NCBI GenBank assembly: GCA_031002005.1
Contig: CM061918.1
Span: 38,878,947 to 38,942,946 of the forward strand
Reading direction: 5' to 3'
Origin: Vandiemenella viatica
Taxonomy: Eukaryota > Arthropoda > Insecta > Orthoptera > Morabidae
Length of the DNA stretch: 64,000 nucleotides
Part shown: piece by piece, positions 1-11,999 of the stretch
Layout: every line of letters starts with the position of its first letter
Position numbering within the stretch: position 1 is the stretch's first letter
The notes under the pieces: generated by a model
What the model was told of the DNA's origin: nothing
The model's input: only the letters and a program-made list of their open reading frames with translations
Database searches by the model: none
Translations under genes and position numbers: made by a program

Positions 1-599
1 ATTAATTCACAAAGAAAATATAAAAGAAATGTTGGGTAGGTGAGAAAAAAAATGTAGAAGCATTTTTCTTTTACCCTCAATCTTGGTTCTCCTCCTTCCC
101 TTCAAATTTGGCTGTTTGTAAATGTTTTAAACATCACTGTGCATATCATATGTTTCTAACATGCCTTGAAACTCCTACTACTTCCAAAGATTTTATGGCT
201 GTGGAACATTTCAGCATTATTGACAAAGTTTCTCTGTAATCAACATTTTAAGCGGAACATGTTTGAACCTATTGTTTTATAAGTATTTACATAAACTGTT
301 ATAGAAAATCCCTAACTGAGTTGCAAATTTGTTATAGTCTGAATAAATTGAACACACCATCACCACATAGAAAAGGTCAACATTTTTATATGTTGAAAAG
401 TACATGAAATATTTCCATATACATGAAACTAAAAGAACTACATATATGCCTATGTAATGGTGAAAACAACTAGTTTTTTTTTTATTTAAATAATACTCTT
501 GGGTAAATAGCAGAGATAATATTTTTTTCACATGCTATTTTTACAATAAAAATCTTTTGCTATCTTCAAGTGAAGTGCCTAATGGGCCGGCAAACCAGG
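1..599. other. AT-rich intron, nothing recognised
   Basis: AT-rich sequence with no motif, repeat boundary or coding pattern that I recognise. It belongs to the intron after the NTF2-like exon at 1953-2121, assuming the gene continues to the left. Confidence 0.5.
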
Positions 600-1281
600 T
601 AATAGCCCGCCTGGCGGCAAAGAGTGTGCAGGTTAATTGCACGTTTTTGATTAGCTAACTGGGCTTAATAATGCCTGGACATTGGGATGAGGGTAGTTGT
701 AGTATGCTGCCTAGAGTAGGCTCAGCTGTGGTTCCACAGCTTCAACAACCAGCAGCCAAGCTTTACTGAGTCGATAACCACAATCCTGGTTGACTGGATT
801 GGACGCGAGTCAGATTTCACCACTTCAGTGAGAACACTGCCCAAAGCTAATGGTAGGGCCAGCAGTCTGGTGGAGTCAGTGTCGAAGCTGGGTAATGCAC
901 TGAACCTTTCCCACATTTGCAAGGAATATTATAAACTCCAGGCATATGAAGGGCAAGGTGATACTCAAGTGTGTGCAGAATGTTCTTCAGTTTTGGTGGT
1001 GGTGGTAGGAAGATGGTCTTACTCCCATTCTTTGCCAGAACCTTTCCAATCCTTGAAATTGAAGCAAGGTGGTCCGGTAGCTTATTATTGTTTTTATTAA
1101 GCCTGTATTTGGCTTTCCCGAATGCCAACCTAATCTTATGTTCCATACCCATTTTATCTGAAGGTCTGCTGCAGATGTTTTTATTCACCCAGTAGGCTGT
1201 CATAAAACGACCTAGTGTGTGTAGGGCAAATATACCATAAAGTTCCGTAATTTTTCTATTGTCACTAGTTAGAAAACACAC
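600..1281 (-). pseudogene. Penelope-like element relic, C-terminal part
   Basis: Minus-strand frames hold IGKVLAKNGSKTIFLPPPPK followed by LHMPGVYNIPCKCGK. This resembles the stretch between the reverse transcriptase and the GIY-YIG endonuclease of Penelope-like elements (GVYxIPCxCGxxYIGxT). The Y-I-G-Q-T part is lost: after C-G-K the frame runs into unrelated residues. A second frame further left (about 722-922) may continue the endonuclease. This is a decayed fragment without visible termini, sitting in an NXF intron. It is assigned by motif only. Confidence 0.55.
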
Positions 1282-1718
1282 AAAAAATGATGGTCTGAAT
1301 GCAATGTTCTGGAAATTCTTGCAGTTGCTTACCTAAAATAATGCTCATGACTCAGATTAAAAAAAAAAAAAAAGAAATGATGTAATATTTTACATATTTT
1401 GGCTATCATTGTAGTGTGAACATTGGTGCAAGACAATTCTCATTTTCTGCTTCCAGTCAAAATCTGAACATCTATAAAATTTTACATACAGACCATTCAA
1501 ACTCAACCTTGATCTGTTACACAGTCCTTCTAATAATTAATATGCTGACTCATCTTTCTTTATAGTTATCTTGCAATTGTAATTAAAGGTAAACCACTTG
1601 GTTCAGAAAGATGCTAAAAATATATTTTATTTCTGTTTATCATTAAAGAAATGAACAAATGCTTCTAATATTCAATATGTTGATACACCACATCAAATTC
1701 ATCAATTTAATTTAATAT

Positions 1719-1761
<43 letters not shown>

Positions 1762-1952
1762 CATTTGCAAAATCCAACCAACCATTTTAACACACACCAT
1801 TTTACTTAACATATGACTGAGTGTCTTAGTAATTAATGTGTCTCAGTCTGACTTTCAAAACTTCAGGTACTGGTTTAAGATTTAAAGCTTCAAAAATATG
1901 GCCTTCATAGGCATTTTAAAATATGATGATGTTTAACAAAATCTTCACTTAC
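1282..1952. repeat. Intron with (TA)n microsatellite at 1722-1760
   Basis: AT-rich intron. The only feature is an uninterrupted TA dinucleotide run of nearly 40 bp. There is also an A-run at about 1360-1374. No exon-like segment was seen on either strand. Confidence 0.6.
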
Positions 1953-2121
1953 TGAATGCTGCACAATGTCAACAGTGAAGGTGTAAGGGTCATGTTCAGT
2001 CTTCGGCAGATTCTTGAACGCTCCAATAATGTTGTTGGCACCATGGTACAGTTTTGTAATTTCCTCAGATGGGCCTGATATGTGAAGTAGGTCACGATTC
2101 TCTGCCATGTATTTGATCAAC
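1953..2121 (-). CDS. nxf1: NXF-family exon, middle of NTF2-like domain
   Basis: Exon of 169 nt: one base completes an arginine codon, then 56 codons, with donor GTAAGTGA and acceptor TTTGTTTTAG. It includes FKNLPKTEHDPYTFTVDIV, the hallmark [FL]-x-x-L-P-x-T-x-H-D-x-x-[ST]-F-x-V-D of the NXF1 NTF2-like domain (human LNELPKTQHDVNSFVVDI). The following NTF2 strands and the UBA domain would be in further exons; I looked at 1-1950 on this strand and found none, so they must lie left of the window. Confidence 0.95.
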
Positions 2122-3124
2122 CTAAAACAAAGGCAATGAAAATGACGGAGGAAGCGGAATTGATAATGAGACTAAAAATATGACAGATGGAGAAACAGAA
2201 GCAGTAATAAAAAAAATATCTATAATTTACAAAGTGAGTTTTACTATCTAAATAATAAAAAGAGAGAGAGAGTTCATATATATACCGATACTGTATTGAC
2301 TTCGTGTTCCATGCCTTCTTCGGTTCTTATAAAAATAAAAATTAAGGCTAGTAGATAGAACAAATCTAAGAAATTGGCAAATAATGTAGAAAATTAACAG
2401 AGATGAAAGATCACTTGTCAAGAGACATACAGGTCTTGCTAATTAACTTTAGGAGGATATACTGGAAAGGAACAGCTGACAGTGAAAAAAAATTAGTGTA
2501 CTTGGTTAAAAAATTATGAAACTTGAATGGATTAATATCAAACAAAAATTAAGATCATGGCCTCAAGCTGCTTATATCAATCTACAGCAGGAAGATAGTG
2601 ACACATCTTGTTATTATACATATTGAATACAACAGGAATACTATTTCCATCAAGACTAAATAATTTAATATCATATTTGTATCATGGCAGAATGTTAGAT
2701 AAAAATTTTCTGCAGAGAACAGAAAGTACAGTGAAAGATAGGATCATTAGTGTACACTCTTCACTATAAAATTTATGTCTGTTTCGCCAGAGAATGAATA
2801 CCCAATCTGAACAGTTTGATAACATTGTACCCAGCATTTCATTTAAGGACACAGTAAGGTATTTCATTCCTGCTCGTATAAGAACATACAACGAGCATTC
2901 CGAAATTAATGCAATTGAACTTCCCGTGCCGCTCTTATTGGTCGGAGTGGGATCGAACCACTTGGAGTAAGCGGGGGGAGCACGAAAGCTTTGGTGTGAA
3001 ACCAGTCTCAGTGATCTCCAAGCTGTGGAAGCGGCAGGATGTCAGTTATTGTGAACCTCTGCATGCCGATCATGTCACACACACACACAAAAGGAATCTA
3101 CAAACTGACAACAATGTGGCTTGT
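2122..3124. other. Intron, nothing recognised
   Basis: AT-rich with scattered short open frames that show no known motif. The right end (about 2909-3124) is more GC-rich and may be the degraded left part of the mariner relic that follows. Confidence 0.4.
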
Positions 3125-3911
3125 GTTGACAATTGTTGGACTCTGACTGTTGATGGAGTATCCAGATAGTTGCCAATGAACTGAAATTGTCGTCTACTGT
3201 TGTGTTTAGCATTACTATTGAAGATTTAGCGATGAGGAAAATGTGCGCGAAGCTTGCCAAGGTGTTTCCAGATGACCAAAAAACCAACCAAGCGGTAATT
3301 TCAAGTGAACTTTTGCAACGTGTTGAAACTGATCCTCATTACATGAAACCTGGGGTTTTGAATACGACCAAAAAACAAAACGCCAAAGCTGTGAGTAACA
3401 CACCGACCAGTGACCCAAGCCCAATAAAGCAAGAACGAGCAAATCAAAAATGAAAACAATGTGCACTGTCTTTTTCAACAGCAAAGGAGTGGTCCATAAG
3501 GAATTTGTTCCTCAAGGAAATACAGTTAACGCTGCCTACTACATGGATATGCAGGATAGACTGCAAAAAAGAGTCATCAGGACGAGGAAAGACATCTCCA
3601 CTGCCTGGCAACGCCATCATCCTTGCCACAATGCGCTACGAGTCTGCGAGTTCCTGGCAAAACACCAGGTGCCAATGCTGCCCCCCCCCCCTTTTTTACA
3701 GTCCTGATGTCACCCCAGGAGACTTCTTTTTGTTCCCTCGGATTAAGGCTGCCCTGAAAGGAACCCATTTTTGTCCATAGAAGAGATCCAATCAGCTGTG
3801 ACGAAGACCTTGCGAGAGGTCCCCGAAGATGCCTTCTAGGGCGCGTACCGGTCATGGCAGTCGCTGGAAAAAATGTGTAGAGGCCCATGGACAGTACTTT
3901 GAAGAATATTA
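3125..3911 (+). pseudogene. mariner transposase relic
   Basis: Pieces of a mariner (IS630/Tc1/mariner, DD34D) transposase in shifting + frames. In order: SITIEDLAMRKMCAKLAKVF, ISSELLQRVETDP, then TMCTVFFNSKGVVHKEFVPQ with the V-F-F-x-x-x-G-x-V-x-x-E-F core, REFLAKHQVP-like residues, and PDVTPGDFFLFPRIKAALKG, where the usual SPDLAPCD now reads SPDVTPGD. The ending is FEEY and a stop near 3911. The TGDE and HHDNAPAH catalytic blocks are lost or damaged, and a C-run (3679-3689) shifts the frame. No terminal inverted repeats were found. It is not functional. Confidence 0.75.
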
Positions 3912-3982
3912 AGTGTTTGTGCAAATCTGTTCAATAAATTACTTTAAAAAAAAATTGCTTTACCTTCAGAATGCTCCTTCTA

Positions 3983-4450
3983 CATTGATGAGCAAAACAT
4001 TATAACCACTGCCCACCATGAGATTGAATGCCATCTGGTGACATTGCGGTTATGTCATGAGGTAATGAAAATATATAAGTGGAGCAGAAACACATGGGAA
4101 GCCATTCTAACGATGATATCCACTAACATAAGTGACTTGGCTTCTGGGTTTACTCCTTACTAACATCGAAGTCATTAGAGGTGAGATAGAACGGCAAGAA
4201 ACAGGGCAGAATTTGGCCATGGCCTTTTTGAAGGAACCATCCTGCCTGGAGTGATTTGGGAAAACCATGTCCTCTAAAATGCAAAGCCAGAGCATTCCCA
4301 CTCATCCATCACGGTCGGTATAAGTGACTTTAACTAAGAGCAGATTGTTTATGGACCAATGCCTGGGAACAAGTATTTCATAAATGAGACTGGTAGGCTA
4401 GTCATGTGCTACTTACTGTTGTGAGCATCTTTGGAAAATGGTTATGCTCC
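3983..4450 (+). pseudogene. Tc1-like element, 5' part, split by a SINE
   Basis: After a TA at 3981-3982 the sequence CATTGATGAGCAAAACATTA resembles the end of insect Tc1-like elements. Beyond the SINE insertion (4139-4319) the + strand matches the N-terminal helix-turn-helix of such a transposase in broken frames: gcagattgtttatggaccaa, then residues like QCLGTSIS. The rest of the element is absent. It is assigned from memory of common insect Tc1 families. Confidence 0.5.
4139..4319 (-). mobile_element. tRNA-derived SINE, copy 1 (family A)
   Basis: SINE in minus orientation flanked by the direct repeat ATAAGTGACTT (4128-4138 and 4320-4330), an 11-bp target duplication. The body shares the block around GGTTTTCCCAAATCACTCC and the GGCCATGGCC block with the copies at 7853-8096 and 14302-14536. 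It sits inside the Tc1-like relic and is therefore younger than it. The tRNA-like head at its right end is damaged. Confidence 0.75.
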
Positions 4451-5561
4451 AGACGAAAGCCTTGAATTTCAAAAAATCATATCTCTCATATTTAATTATA
4501 GTTTTAAATCAATTTTGTATTATTATTCTTCGAATCTAATGCTCTGTTTAACCATTCATGGACCACTTTTAAAAGATTCCTATTTTTATTTGACACGTAT
4601 CAAGGATATCACTTCAAGGTTAATATTCAAAATCCCATTTTTCATCCTTTTAGTTTAAATTTAATTCCGAACTGTTACTGTATTATTACGTTACTAATTT
4701 TAGCTTTCTACCCATTTTATTTAAAGAAAGGAATTTTTGTTATCAAGTTCTTCAACATGCTGAAAATGTACGGTCATAGTTAAAGATAGTTTCTCCATTT
4801 AAACAATTGCATTTCTTCAATCTCCCTGAAATTAGTTTCCTCTTCTCATGTGACCTTGCTGTTGACTGCATCATAATTGCCTTGTATGCATAAAGCAAAT
4901 AAATTTTCAAATTCATTTATCTTCTTAAATATTATTTTTTAGATCATACAAACAACTTTTAAATGCTTGTTTTTAACTTTATTACCTGTTTCTGATGCTT
5001 TCCCTATGATTTATTTTAGAACTTCCATCGTTACGCATTCACACAATTCCGGTCCTGCTTTGACTTAAATCATGTTTTATTATCAAGTTTATACTTATAT
5101 AATTTATCTGTGGCTAGAAGCTTTAAGTTATATCTTCCTATGGGTTCTGTGAAGCTTATTTCTATGTGACATAAGGATTGATCTAGCCCATTTGAGCATA
5201 TCCTCAGCAATGTTTTTTTTTTTTTAAGGAAATTCATCCCTTTCAGGACAAGCCTTGCCCTGATGCACTTCTTGCCCTAAACATCAATTAAAATGATAAA
5301 AGGATTTCTGAGACATGTCCAGATCATAAGCCACCTATCTTTAGTTTAAGTGATAATTTTTAATCAACATTTCCTTTACTTTGTCAATTTATTTTTGCTA
5401 GTCATAAATGAAGTTTGTCTAGATTGAGGCAAATCTTCAACCAGTTTTCAGCCTTTTTTGGAATGCTTTATATCATTTGTTTGCACAAATATATACTATC
5501 ACAAATTTTCAAAGGAGCTGCATCTATCTGTTTTGGCATCATGTAAAACTACAGAACCAGT
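4451..5561. other. AT-rich intron, nothing recognised
   Basis: No coding pattern, repeat boundary or exon signal was seen. Confidence 0.5.
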
Positions 5562-7269
5562 TGTAAGCACCTTAAATTTCGGTAAATTCTAGTTTTCTTA
5601 GCTTCAAGTATAAGGGAGGAAGAAAGCTTTCCTCTAAACATAAGGTTTCACTGGGAGGAACGTTTCATATAGAAGCTGATACCACAAGCTAATTCATTAA
5701 ATAAACCATTTTAAAAGCAGTATAAGACCCACAACACTTAATAAAAGTGCTAAATAGACATTTTTTAATAGTAAAGAAACTCAACCTAATCTAGAATAGG
5801 GTAATCCATTATTATCCAATTTGCAAACAATAGATTTTTGCTACGTGAGCATTTCATTATTTCTGAACACTTTTAAATGAAGTAAAGTAATTTTAAAATA
5901 ATAATAATAATTTGAAAGTTAAATTCACTAAAATTCCATAGTTTCAGGTCATGTAAATAGCCTAAATAAATTTTAAACACCTCGTGGAAAACACTTTCAC
6001 TTTTAACATTTTTTATCATATGTTTTCAATAATTTCCCAAGCTAAAAAGTAGATTCCCTGAAAGAACTAAAAATCTAGTATAACATATTAAAATTTCAGA
6101 ACATTCCATGCAGTAGAACGGATTTGATATACATTTTTAAGATTATTTCGTCATTAAACACATGTGGATTCACTTGAGATTTATTTGCGAGTAAACCAAG
6201 CCACTTACGTAAATAAAACTACTGTCAAAACACATAACTAAATTCAAAGAAAATTCCAATAACTTTACTTTTTCTATATAAACAACACAAGAATAGTTAT
6301 TTAGTACAAACCGAGTTGAGTTCTGAAACATTTCAAACCTAATCTTCATAGATTCTTAACTTTCCTATATAACCACAGATATTGACAAAATTTACATCAC
6401 TGGAATCAGGAATTAATGTAGAAAACTTTGACACTAATTTTATTGTGATAATTTGCAATCCAGCAGGATTACCAAAAATTGGCTTAAATTCAACATAGAG
6501 ATAGGGAAATCCCTATTACTGTCAGAGACTCTTTATCAATACGCCGTTTAAACTAAATTCATTTTTAAGCAAACTAATCATTTGAGAATTCTCACTAAGC
6601 ACTTTTTATGTACCTTGAGGACAAGACTATATAGAGTTAAAGTTTGAACACCTTCCATAATCACAATCATTTTACACTATTTTGGGTAAGTTGTTGAATA
6701 CATGATGTCACGCGGATGGGGTATATGAGCGGGTACCTCGTAGAGGGGGTTGTCTTTACTCCGGAAACGCTATGTAAGATTAATCTGCGTCGGTAGTCAT
6801 GGTGTGTGTCGGTTTGTAGCCGGAACTGGTGGAGCCATGTGAGAAACGTGTGTTGGCCATGATGATTTTCTTTGCAACTACCATGAACTTGTGAATTTTC
6901 TAAAAGGGGTCTTCGGTCGGTATTCTATCCTCTCCATAATCTGCAATTTTATGGAACCATCTGTTCGATTGCCTACTCAACTGTAGAATGCTAAATTTTG
7001 AAAATGTGACTTTGAAAATAAACTTCAAATTTTTTTTTATTCAAATTAACTTTTGTGATTTTTTAGTAGACTGAAACCTTTTCCAAGTTTATGGGTTAAA
7101 CAAATTTGGTGGCGACCTTTAAGAATTTCAGTTGAGAATTCCAGGCAGGCTACATGGTCATTTAAAATTATTAACGTAAAGTCAAAGAACATTTTTCTAA
7201 TCAAGTGAACTTTCAGATAAGGTACTAAGCCTATACTCTACCCCGGTATCATGGCTTAAGTCTCTTACA
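5562..7269 (+). mobile_element. Solo LTR, copy 1 (TGTAAG...CTTACA family)
   Basis: A 1,708-bp sequence starting TGTAAGCACCTTAAATTTCG and ending GTCTCTTACA, flanked by the 4-bp direct repeat CAGT (5558-5561 and 7270-7273). Ends of TG...CA with a perfect 6-bp inverted repeat (TGTAAG/CTTACA) plus a 4-bp duplication indicate a solo LTR of a retrotransposon, most likely Ty3/Gypsy-like. Related copies lie at 20409-21912 and, inverted, at 42179-43513. The block GTTCGATTGCCTACTCAACT near 6964 is shared. No internal coding region is attached, as expected after LTR-LTR recombination. Confidence 0.8.
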
Positions 7270-7852
7270 CAGTTTTCATAGTCTGAAACCTTAGATTCTG
7301 TTTTAAGCTCTGAGATATGGCTCATTATGTTACAACCCTTGCTACTGGAGCAGAAAATTAAAATCTCTTATGAACATTTTTTTTTTTTTTTTTTTTTTTA
7401 CTTATAATCTGGCAGTTTATTATCTGAACAGTTTTGATTGAATTTTTGCAGTTTGAAAGGTTAAGGTCTGGCCTAAAATTTGAGTAGTATAACATGACCA
7501 TACTTTTACTGGGGACAGAGCATAAATTAATATATGATCAAAACAGTAAAAAGGAAATGTGATGCTATCCTAACTTAATACTTTACATGAAATGGGGTGA
7601 TCAGTCTCTAAACCTGATAAATGTAAGCATAGCTACTGGGTTAGACCGATAATGAATTTACTGATTCTGAGAAAAATTAACATGATGCATATAGTTCAGA
7701 GAAAGTTTGTAGTTATAAGCAGTATGGACAACAGTTAGCTCTGCAATTAAGAAACTATGAGTAAAAAATAATTAAAAAGTAGATTAATTTCACTGAGGAA
7801 AATTATACAGTCAACTGAAATGTATACTGCATTGATCATAAGGTAAGTTAGT

Positions 7853-8096
7853 ATTTTTTTTTACTTATGACTTTACGCCTCGTCAACATCAAGGTCATTA
7901 GAGGCGGGATGGAATTGGGACAAGGAATGGGAAGGAATTAGGCCATGGCCTTTTTGAAGGAAGCATCTGGGCTTTCACCTGGAGTGATTTGGGGAAACCA
8001 TGGAAAACGCAAATCTGGATGCCCTGATGGGGAATCGAACCGTAGTCCTCCCGAATGCGAGGCCAGAGTGTTAACCACTCACCCACCACACTCGGT
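7853..8096 (-). mobile_element. tRNA-derived SINE, copy 2 (family A)
   Basis: The best preserved copy. Read on the minus strand it begins with a tRNA-like head: A-box-like GTGAGTGGTTAACACTC and B-box GGTTCGATTCC, the internal RNA polymerase III promoter. The body GGTTTCCCCAAATCACTCCA follows, and it ends near GACGAGGCGTAAAGTC with an A-rich tail (the T-run at 7854-7862 on +). The target duplication GTAAGTTAGT (10 bp) lies at 7843-7852 and 8097-8106. Such SINEs are non-coding and are moved by a partner LINE. Confidence 0.85.
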
Positions 8097-8349
8097 GTAA
8101 GTTAGTCATTGCTTCTGGTATCCATTAGTGATGTTAATGTGACATTCAACAAATATTATACTGACTTTTACTGAATCTCCAATAATTAAAAAAAAAAAAA
8201 ACGAGTAATTTACATCATAGTATCAGCGAATAAGGAGTGGGAAGTACAATTTCATTGAGTTTAAAAATAACAGAAGTATGGATTATATACCTTAAATTCA
8301 AGATATACATTTATACAAATTATTACAATAATAATTACCATGAAAATGC

Positions 8350-8490
8350 TTTAAGGCAATGAAATTAAGGAAGGATAGGGAAATTCAGCCCAACACTTAC
8401 CATAGATGATGGTGGCTGGGAACAGCGAACACAAAAAATACAATCACATGTAATGCAATATTTTAGTGTTGACCCTTACATTTGCAAGTA
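8350..8490 (-). repeat. Dispersed repeat family B fragment
   Basis: On the minus strand this shares a series of blocks (CCACCATCATCTATGGTAAG, TTTCCCTATCC) with 33820-33965 (+) and 60440-60595 (-). It looks like the 3' tail of one retroelement family. The parent family was not recognised. Confidence 0.5.
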
Positions 8491-8601
8491 AATGAGGCAC
8501 TTAATGAGGTCAGGTGTGATCACACTGAGTTCACTTTGCTCGAAGATTTGGAGCCTCCTTGACTCAACTGAGTCAAGACCTTGGTCCACTCATTTAGAAT
8601 A

Positions 8602-9934
8602 CGAGGCCTGTCTAAAAAGTATCCGACCTTAATTTTTCCCGCGTAAAGTAGTGATTCTAAGGCGGCGCCACATTGCACGGTGGAAGGAGTAACCTTACTG
8701 CGCATGCGTGAATTTTTTCACCGCGTTCGCTTGTGCCAGTCGCTGGCTGATGGTCATCAAGTAAGGTGCTCTTCGTAGTGGTCATCGGATTTCGTTGTCT
8801 CGCAAGATGACTGAACGAATTGAGCAAAGATACTGCATCAAATTCTGTCAAAAGCTTGGTGATTCTCAAAGCCAAACAATTCGTAAGAATCAGCAGGTGT
8901 TTGGAGAAGATGCGATTGGTGTAACACAAATTAAGGAGTGGTTCAACCAATTCAAAGATGGCCGCACATCAGCGGAGAGTGAGCAGCGTTGTGGCCGGCC
9001 CCAAACTGCTCGTATTGCAGCTAATGTTGAGAGGGTGCGAAATTTGGTGATGGCAGATCGTCGTTTGACAGTGCGGGAGATTGCAGAAGAGGTTGGAGCG
9101 AGTAAAGATTCTGTACATGCAATTTTGCGTGAAGATTTGAACATGAACCAAGTGGCTGCGAAATTCGTACCCAAGTTGTTGTCGCCGGAACAAAAAGACC
9201 TCCGTTTTGACGTTGCACAGGACCTCCTGGACACCGCCAACACTGATCCTGGATTTCTGAACACCGTGGTAACTGGAGATGGGTCTTGGGTTTACGGGTA
9301 TGACCCAGAAACAAAAAGACAGTCGTCGCAATGGAAGCATTCCGATTCTCCGAGGCCGAAGGAAGCACTGCAGGTGCGAAGAAAAAATCAAGGTCATGCT
9401 GACTGTTTTCTTTGATGTCCGAGGAATTGTGCATCACGAATACGCACCAGAAGGACAAACAGTGACAAACGAGTACTATCAAGATGTTCTCCGGCGACTC
9501 CGTGACGCAGTTCGGCGCAAAAGACCAGACATGTGGAAGGCGAACAACTGGCGCTTGCATCATGACAACGCCCCTGCACATTCATCCCAATTTATCAACA
9601 CTTTCTTAGCCAAAGATGGAATTACAACAGTTCGCCAACCTCCCTACTCTCCAGACCTGGCTCCTTGCGACTTCTGGTTGTTTCCAGAATTGAAGATGCC
9701 ACTGAAAGAAACCAGTTTTGCGAGTAGAGAAGAGATAATGAGGAACGCGACAACGGAGCTGAACACCATTCCAAAAGAAGACTTCCAGAGGTGTTTCCAG
9801 CAGTGGAAGGATCGGTGGGCTAAGTGTGTGCAAGCACAAGGGGCCTACTTTGAAGGGGATTAGGGTCCTAACTCCGTCAGGTATTCGAAATATTTTTTCT
9901 GGCCAAAGGTCGGATACTTTTTAGACAGCCCTCG
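8602..9934 (+). mobile_element. mariner element with intact termini
   Basis: A 1,333-bp element flanked by TA on both sides (8600-8601, 9935-9936). The terminal inverted repeats of 29 bp differ at one base: left CGAGGCCTGTCTAAAAAGTA..., right in reverse complement CGAGGGCTGTCTAAAAAGTA.... TA duplication, size and transposase identify a mariner. The intact ends mean it could still be moved by a transposase supplied elsewhere. It is the youngest-looking of the four mariners here. Confidence 0.95.
8807..9863 (+). pseudogene. mariner transposase, one frameshift
   Basis: The start ATG is taken at 8807 (MTERIEQRYCIKF), as in mariner transposases. The N-terminal helix-turn-helix half includes QIKEWFNQFKDGRTSAE and GRPQTA. 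The catalytic DD34D domain follows: first aspartate in TGDGSWVYGYDPETKRQSSQ (the usual TGDE has become TGDG), second in LHHDNAPAHSSQF, third in YSPDLAPCDFWLFPELK. The protein ends GAYFEGD at 9863, near the usual 345-350 residues. One frameshift near 9360-9390 (around the poly-purine stretch after PKEALQ) splits it into two overlapping frames. No other break was seen. Confidence 0.9.
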
Positions 9935-9936
9935 TA

Positions 9937-10676
9937 CATGTGGAACAACCAGGAACCTGTGATTGGTAAATGAAGAAACGCTTCCACACCACCTGCTGAT
10001 CACTATTTATATGTTTTCTCAATCTGTTGCATCTTTGCAATGTGGTGATACAAAGTGGTTCTTGAAATTAAGTCCTCTGGCAAGATATTTTCCCCTAAAG
10101 GTATATCCAAAGTCCAAACCTAGCATCACATGCTAACATTTCTAAAATGACTCAAAACCATTCAAATAAGCCCATGAATTCTCAGATCCTCTTTGTGATT
10201 ATTAGGTACATAAGTACTAATTCACAACAAAACTTTTACACTGTAAAATTTTTTAAATGAAAAAATTTCATGTATTTATTTGATGGAACATATTTGGCCA
10301 GCATGTGCCACTGTGTCTGTATTCAAAAAGAATAAATTGAATGATAAAAGCTAAGTTAAGGGATCACAGGAGGAGGATTTTAGTATGATGTTCCATCCCG
10401 TATTCTTCATATCCTTCTGCTGATGATGGGTCTCAACTGTTCTGTGCTTTTGTTATTTCTATTCCTCAATCTTCCTAACATCACCTGTGGAAATTCTCTA
10501 CTTCCTAATTTATATTTGTTAATCAGTACTTCAAAATATATTTATATGCAAAACACAGAACAAAAGTTTGAGATGACACAATCCTCCTCCTTAAGTAAAG
10601 GTACTAAAAAGTTATGAATCTGGTCTACAGAACACTTTCTGTTCCAAATGGGATTGTATATTTTACTGTGGCATAC
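9937..10676. other. Intron, nothing recognised
   Basis: AT-rich intron between the mariner and the NTF2-like exon. An open frame at 10423-10617 (+) has no recognisable motif and is probably chance. Confidence 0.5.
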
Positions 10677-10903
10677 CTTGCATTGGAGCTAGTAGTCTGG
10701 CCAGATAGGCAAGCGGCAGAAAGTGAGAAGTAGGCATCCGTGTGGTACAGGCCAAGCATCTTTGACCTATCAACATCATATAGTGTGAAGAAATGTTCCA
10801 AAAACTGGTCAGCCAATTCACTCGAGTCTCCCCAACTGCTCTGCACGATGAAGTTCGGCTTCCAATACGGAAGACCAGGTGTAGAGTGCAGATAAATTCC
10901 ATC
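10677..10903 (-). CDS. nxf1: NXF-family exon, start of NTF2-like domain
   Basis: Exon of 227 nt, phase 0 at its start (Asp-Gly) after ATTCCCTCCAG, ending with two bases of a split codon before GTATGC. It encodes the linker after the LRRs and the first helices of the NTF2-like domain: ADQFLEHFFTLYDVDRSKML then LGLYHTDAYFSLSA. Human NXF1 has the same pattern (LQQYYxIYD then LLxAYHDGACxSLS). In NXF1 this domain pairs with NXT1/p15 and forms one FG-nucleoporin binding site. The conserved Y-H-x-[DG]-A-x-[FC]-S-L core is present. Confidence 0.93.
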
Positions 10904-11745
10904 CTGGAGGGAATATCACTACAGTTTTCTCAACATTAATTAAATTATAGTATATTGAGCTATGAATGTAGAATTTAGAAATAGTAATTTCAAACTGAAA
11001 TCTAAAATTTAATTTTTACTTCATAAACGTAAAATCCATTTTTTTTTCAAATTAGGAAAACATTTCTTAATCAAAAATTATTCTGAAAGGAAAATTGAGA
11101 GGAAAATATATTTTTTATAACATTTTTAGCATCAAAACAGAAAATGTAATACATGAATAAATATTGACTAAGAGTGCAATAAAAAAGTAAAAGGTTTTTT
11201 TTTAAATGTTAGAATAACCTATTAACTGCCAAATAATATTTACAAGTGAGACAGGCAAAAATTTATTTGTTATTAAACAAGACCAATACAACTGTTTATT
11301 AAACTATCTAATTTAGCTTGCATTTCACCTTATATGTGATAAATGTTAATTGAAATTTTACTTTGTTTGTAGTTTTGTTTATTTTTTTTTCTAATCAAAT
11401 CTCCAAATTGCACATATGCAGATTGCTTTCTACTTACTTTTTACATTGGTATTAAGAGGTTTGGTAACTGACGATCCCTGCTATTCTCATCAACATTATG
11501 CCTCAATAACTATGGAAGGGAAATAGCACTAGCTATGCACTGTACAGTAATTCGCAAATCTGCCTCATCATAAGTTTGCTGTCAGTGTTAACTGCAACTT
11601 ATGTGAATGAATAATACTTAAGCAACTTGTTATTCATTTAATTTCTGTGCAGTGTGTATGTTTAGCTAGAAGGAAGGGTCACTGCGTGGAGGTTAATATA
11701 TTTTGATGAAAGTGTGTTCATGGTGATTTATCATCTGGTTGATCA

Positions 11746-11965
11746 TTGTGTGTTTATCAGTATGAATGGGGTATAAGATGCACAGATGAGCTTACTAAAA
11801 TATATCGAGAAATAGAATCGGAAAGAGTACACAAAGTCAAATTTAATAATGTCAAGGAAATGTGTATGGGGTGGCCATGTGAAAGATTGCGTAATGGATT
11901 TAAGCAAAAGACTGAATGCAAATGTAGCAGCAGGGAACAAATCTTGAGAGGGAACTCTAAATGAA
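11746..11965 (+). pseudogene. LINE C-terminal relic
   Basis: The frame contains RCTDELTKIYREIESERVHK followed by residues aligning with the R-L-x-W-x-G-H-V-x-R-M stretch found after the reverse transcriptase of many LINEs; here it is decayed to KVKFNNVKEMCMGWPCERLR. The match is weak and rests on a remembered consensus. The preceding 10904-11745 is AT-rich intron with nothing recognised. Confidence 0.4.
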
Positions 11966-11999
11966 CAAAGACTTACACACAGTCTTTAATTTAATTGCA

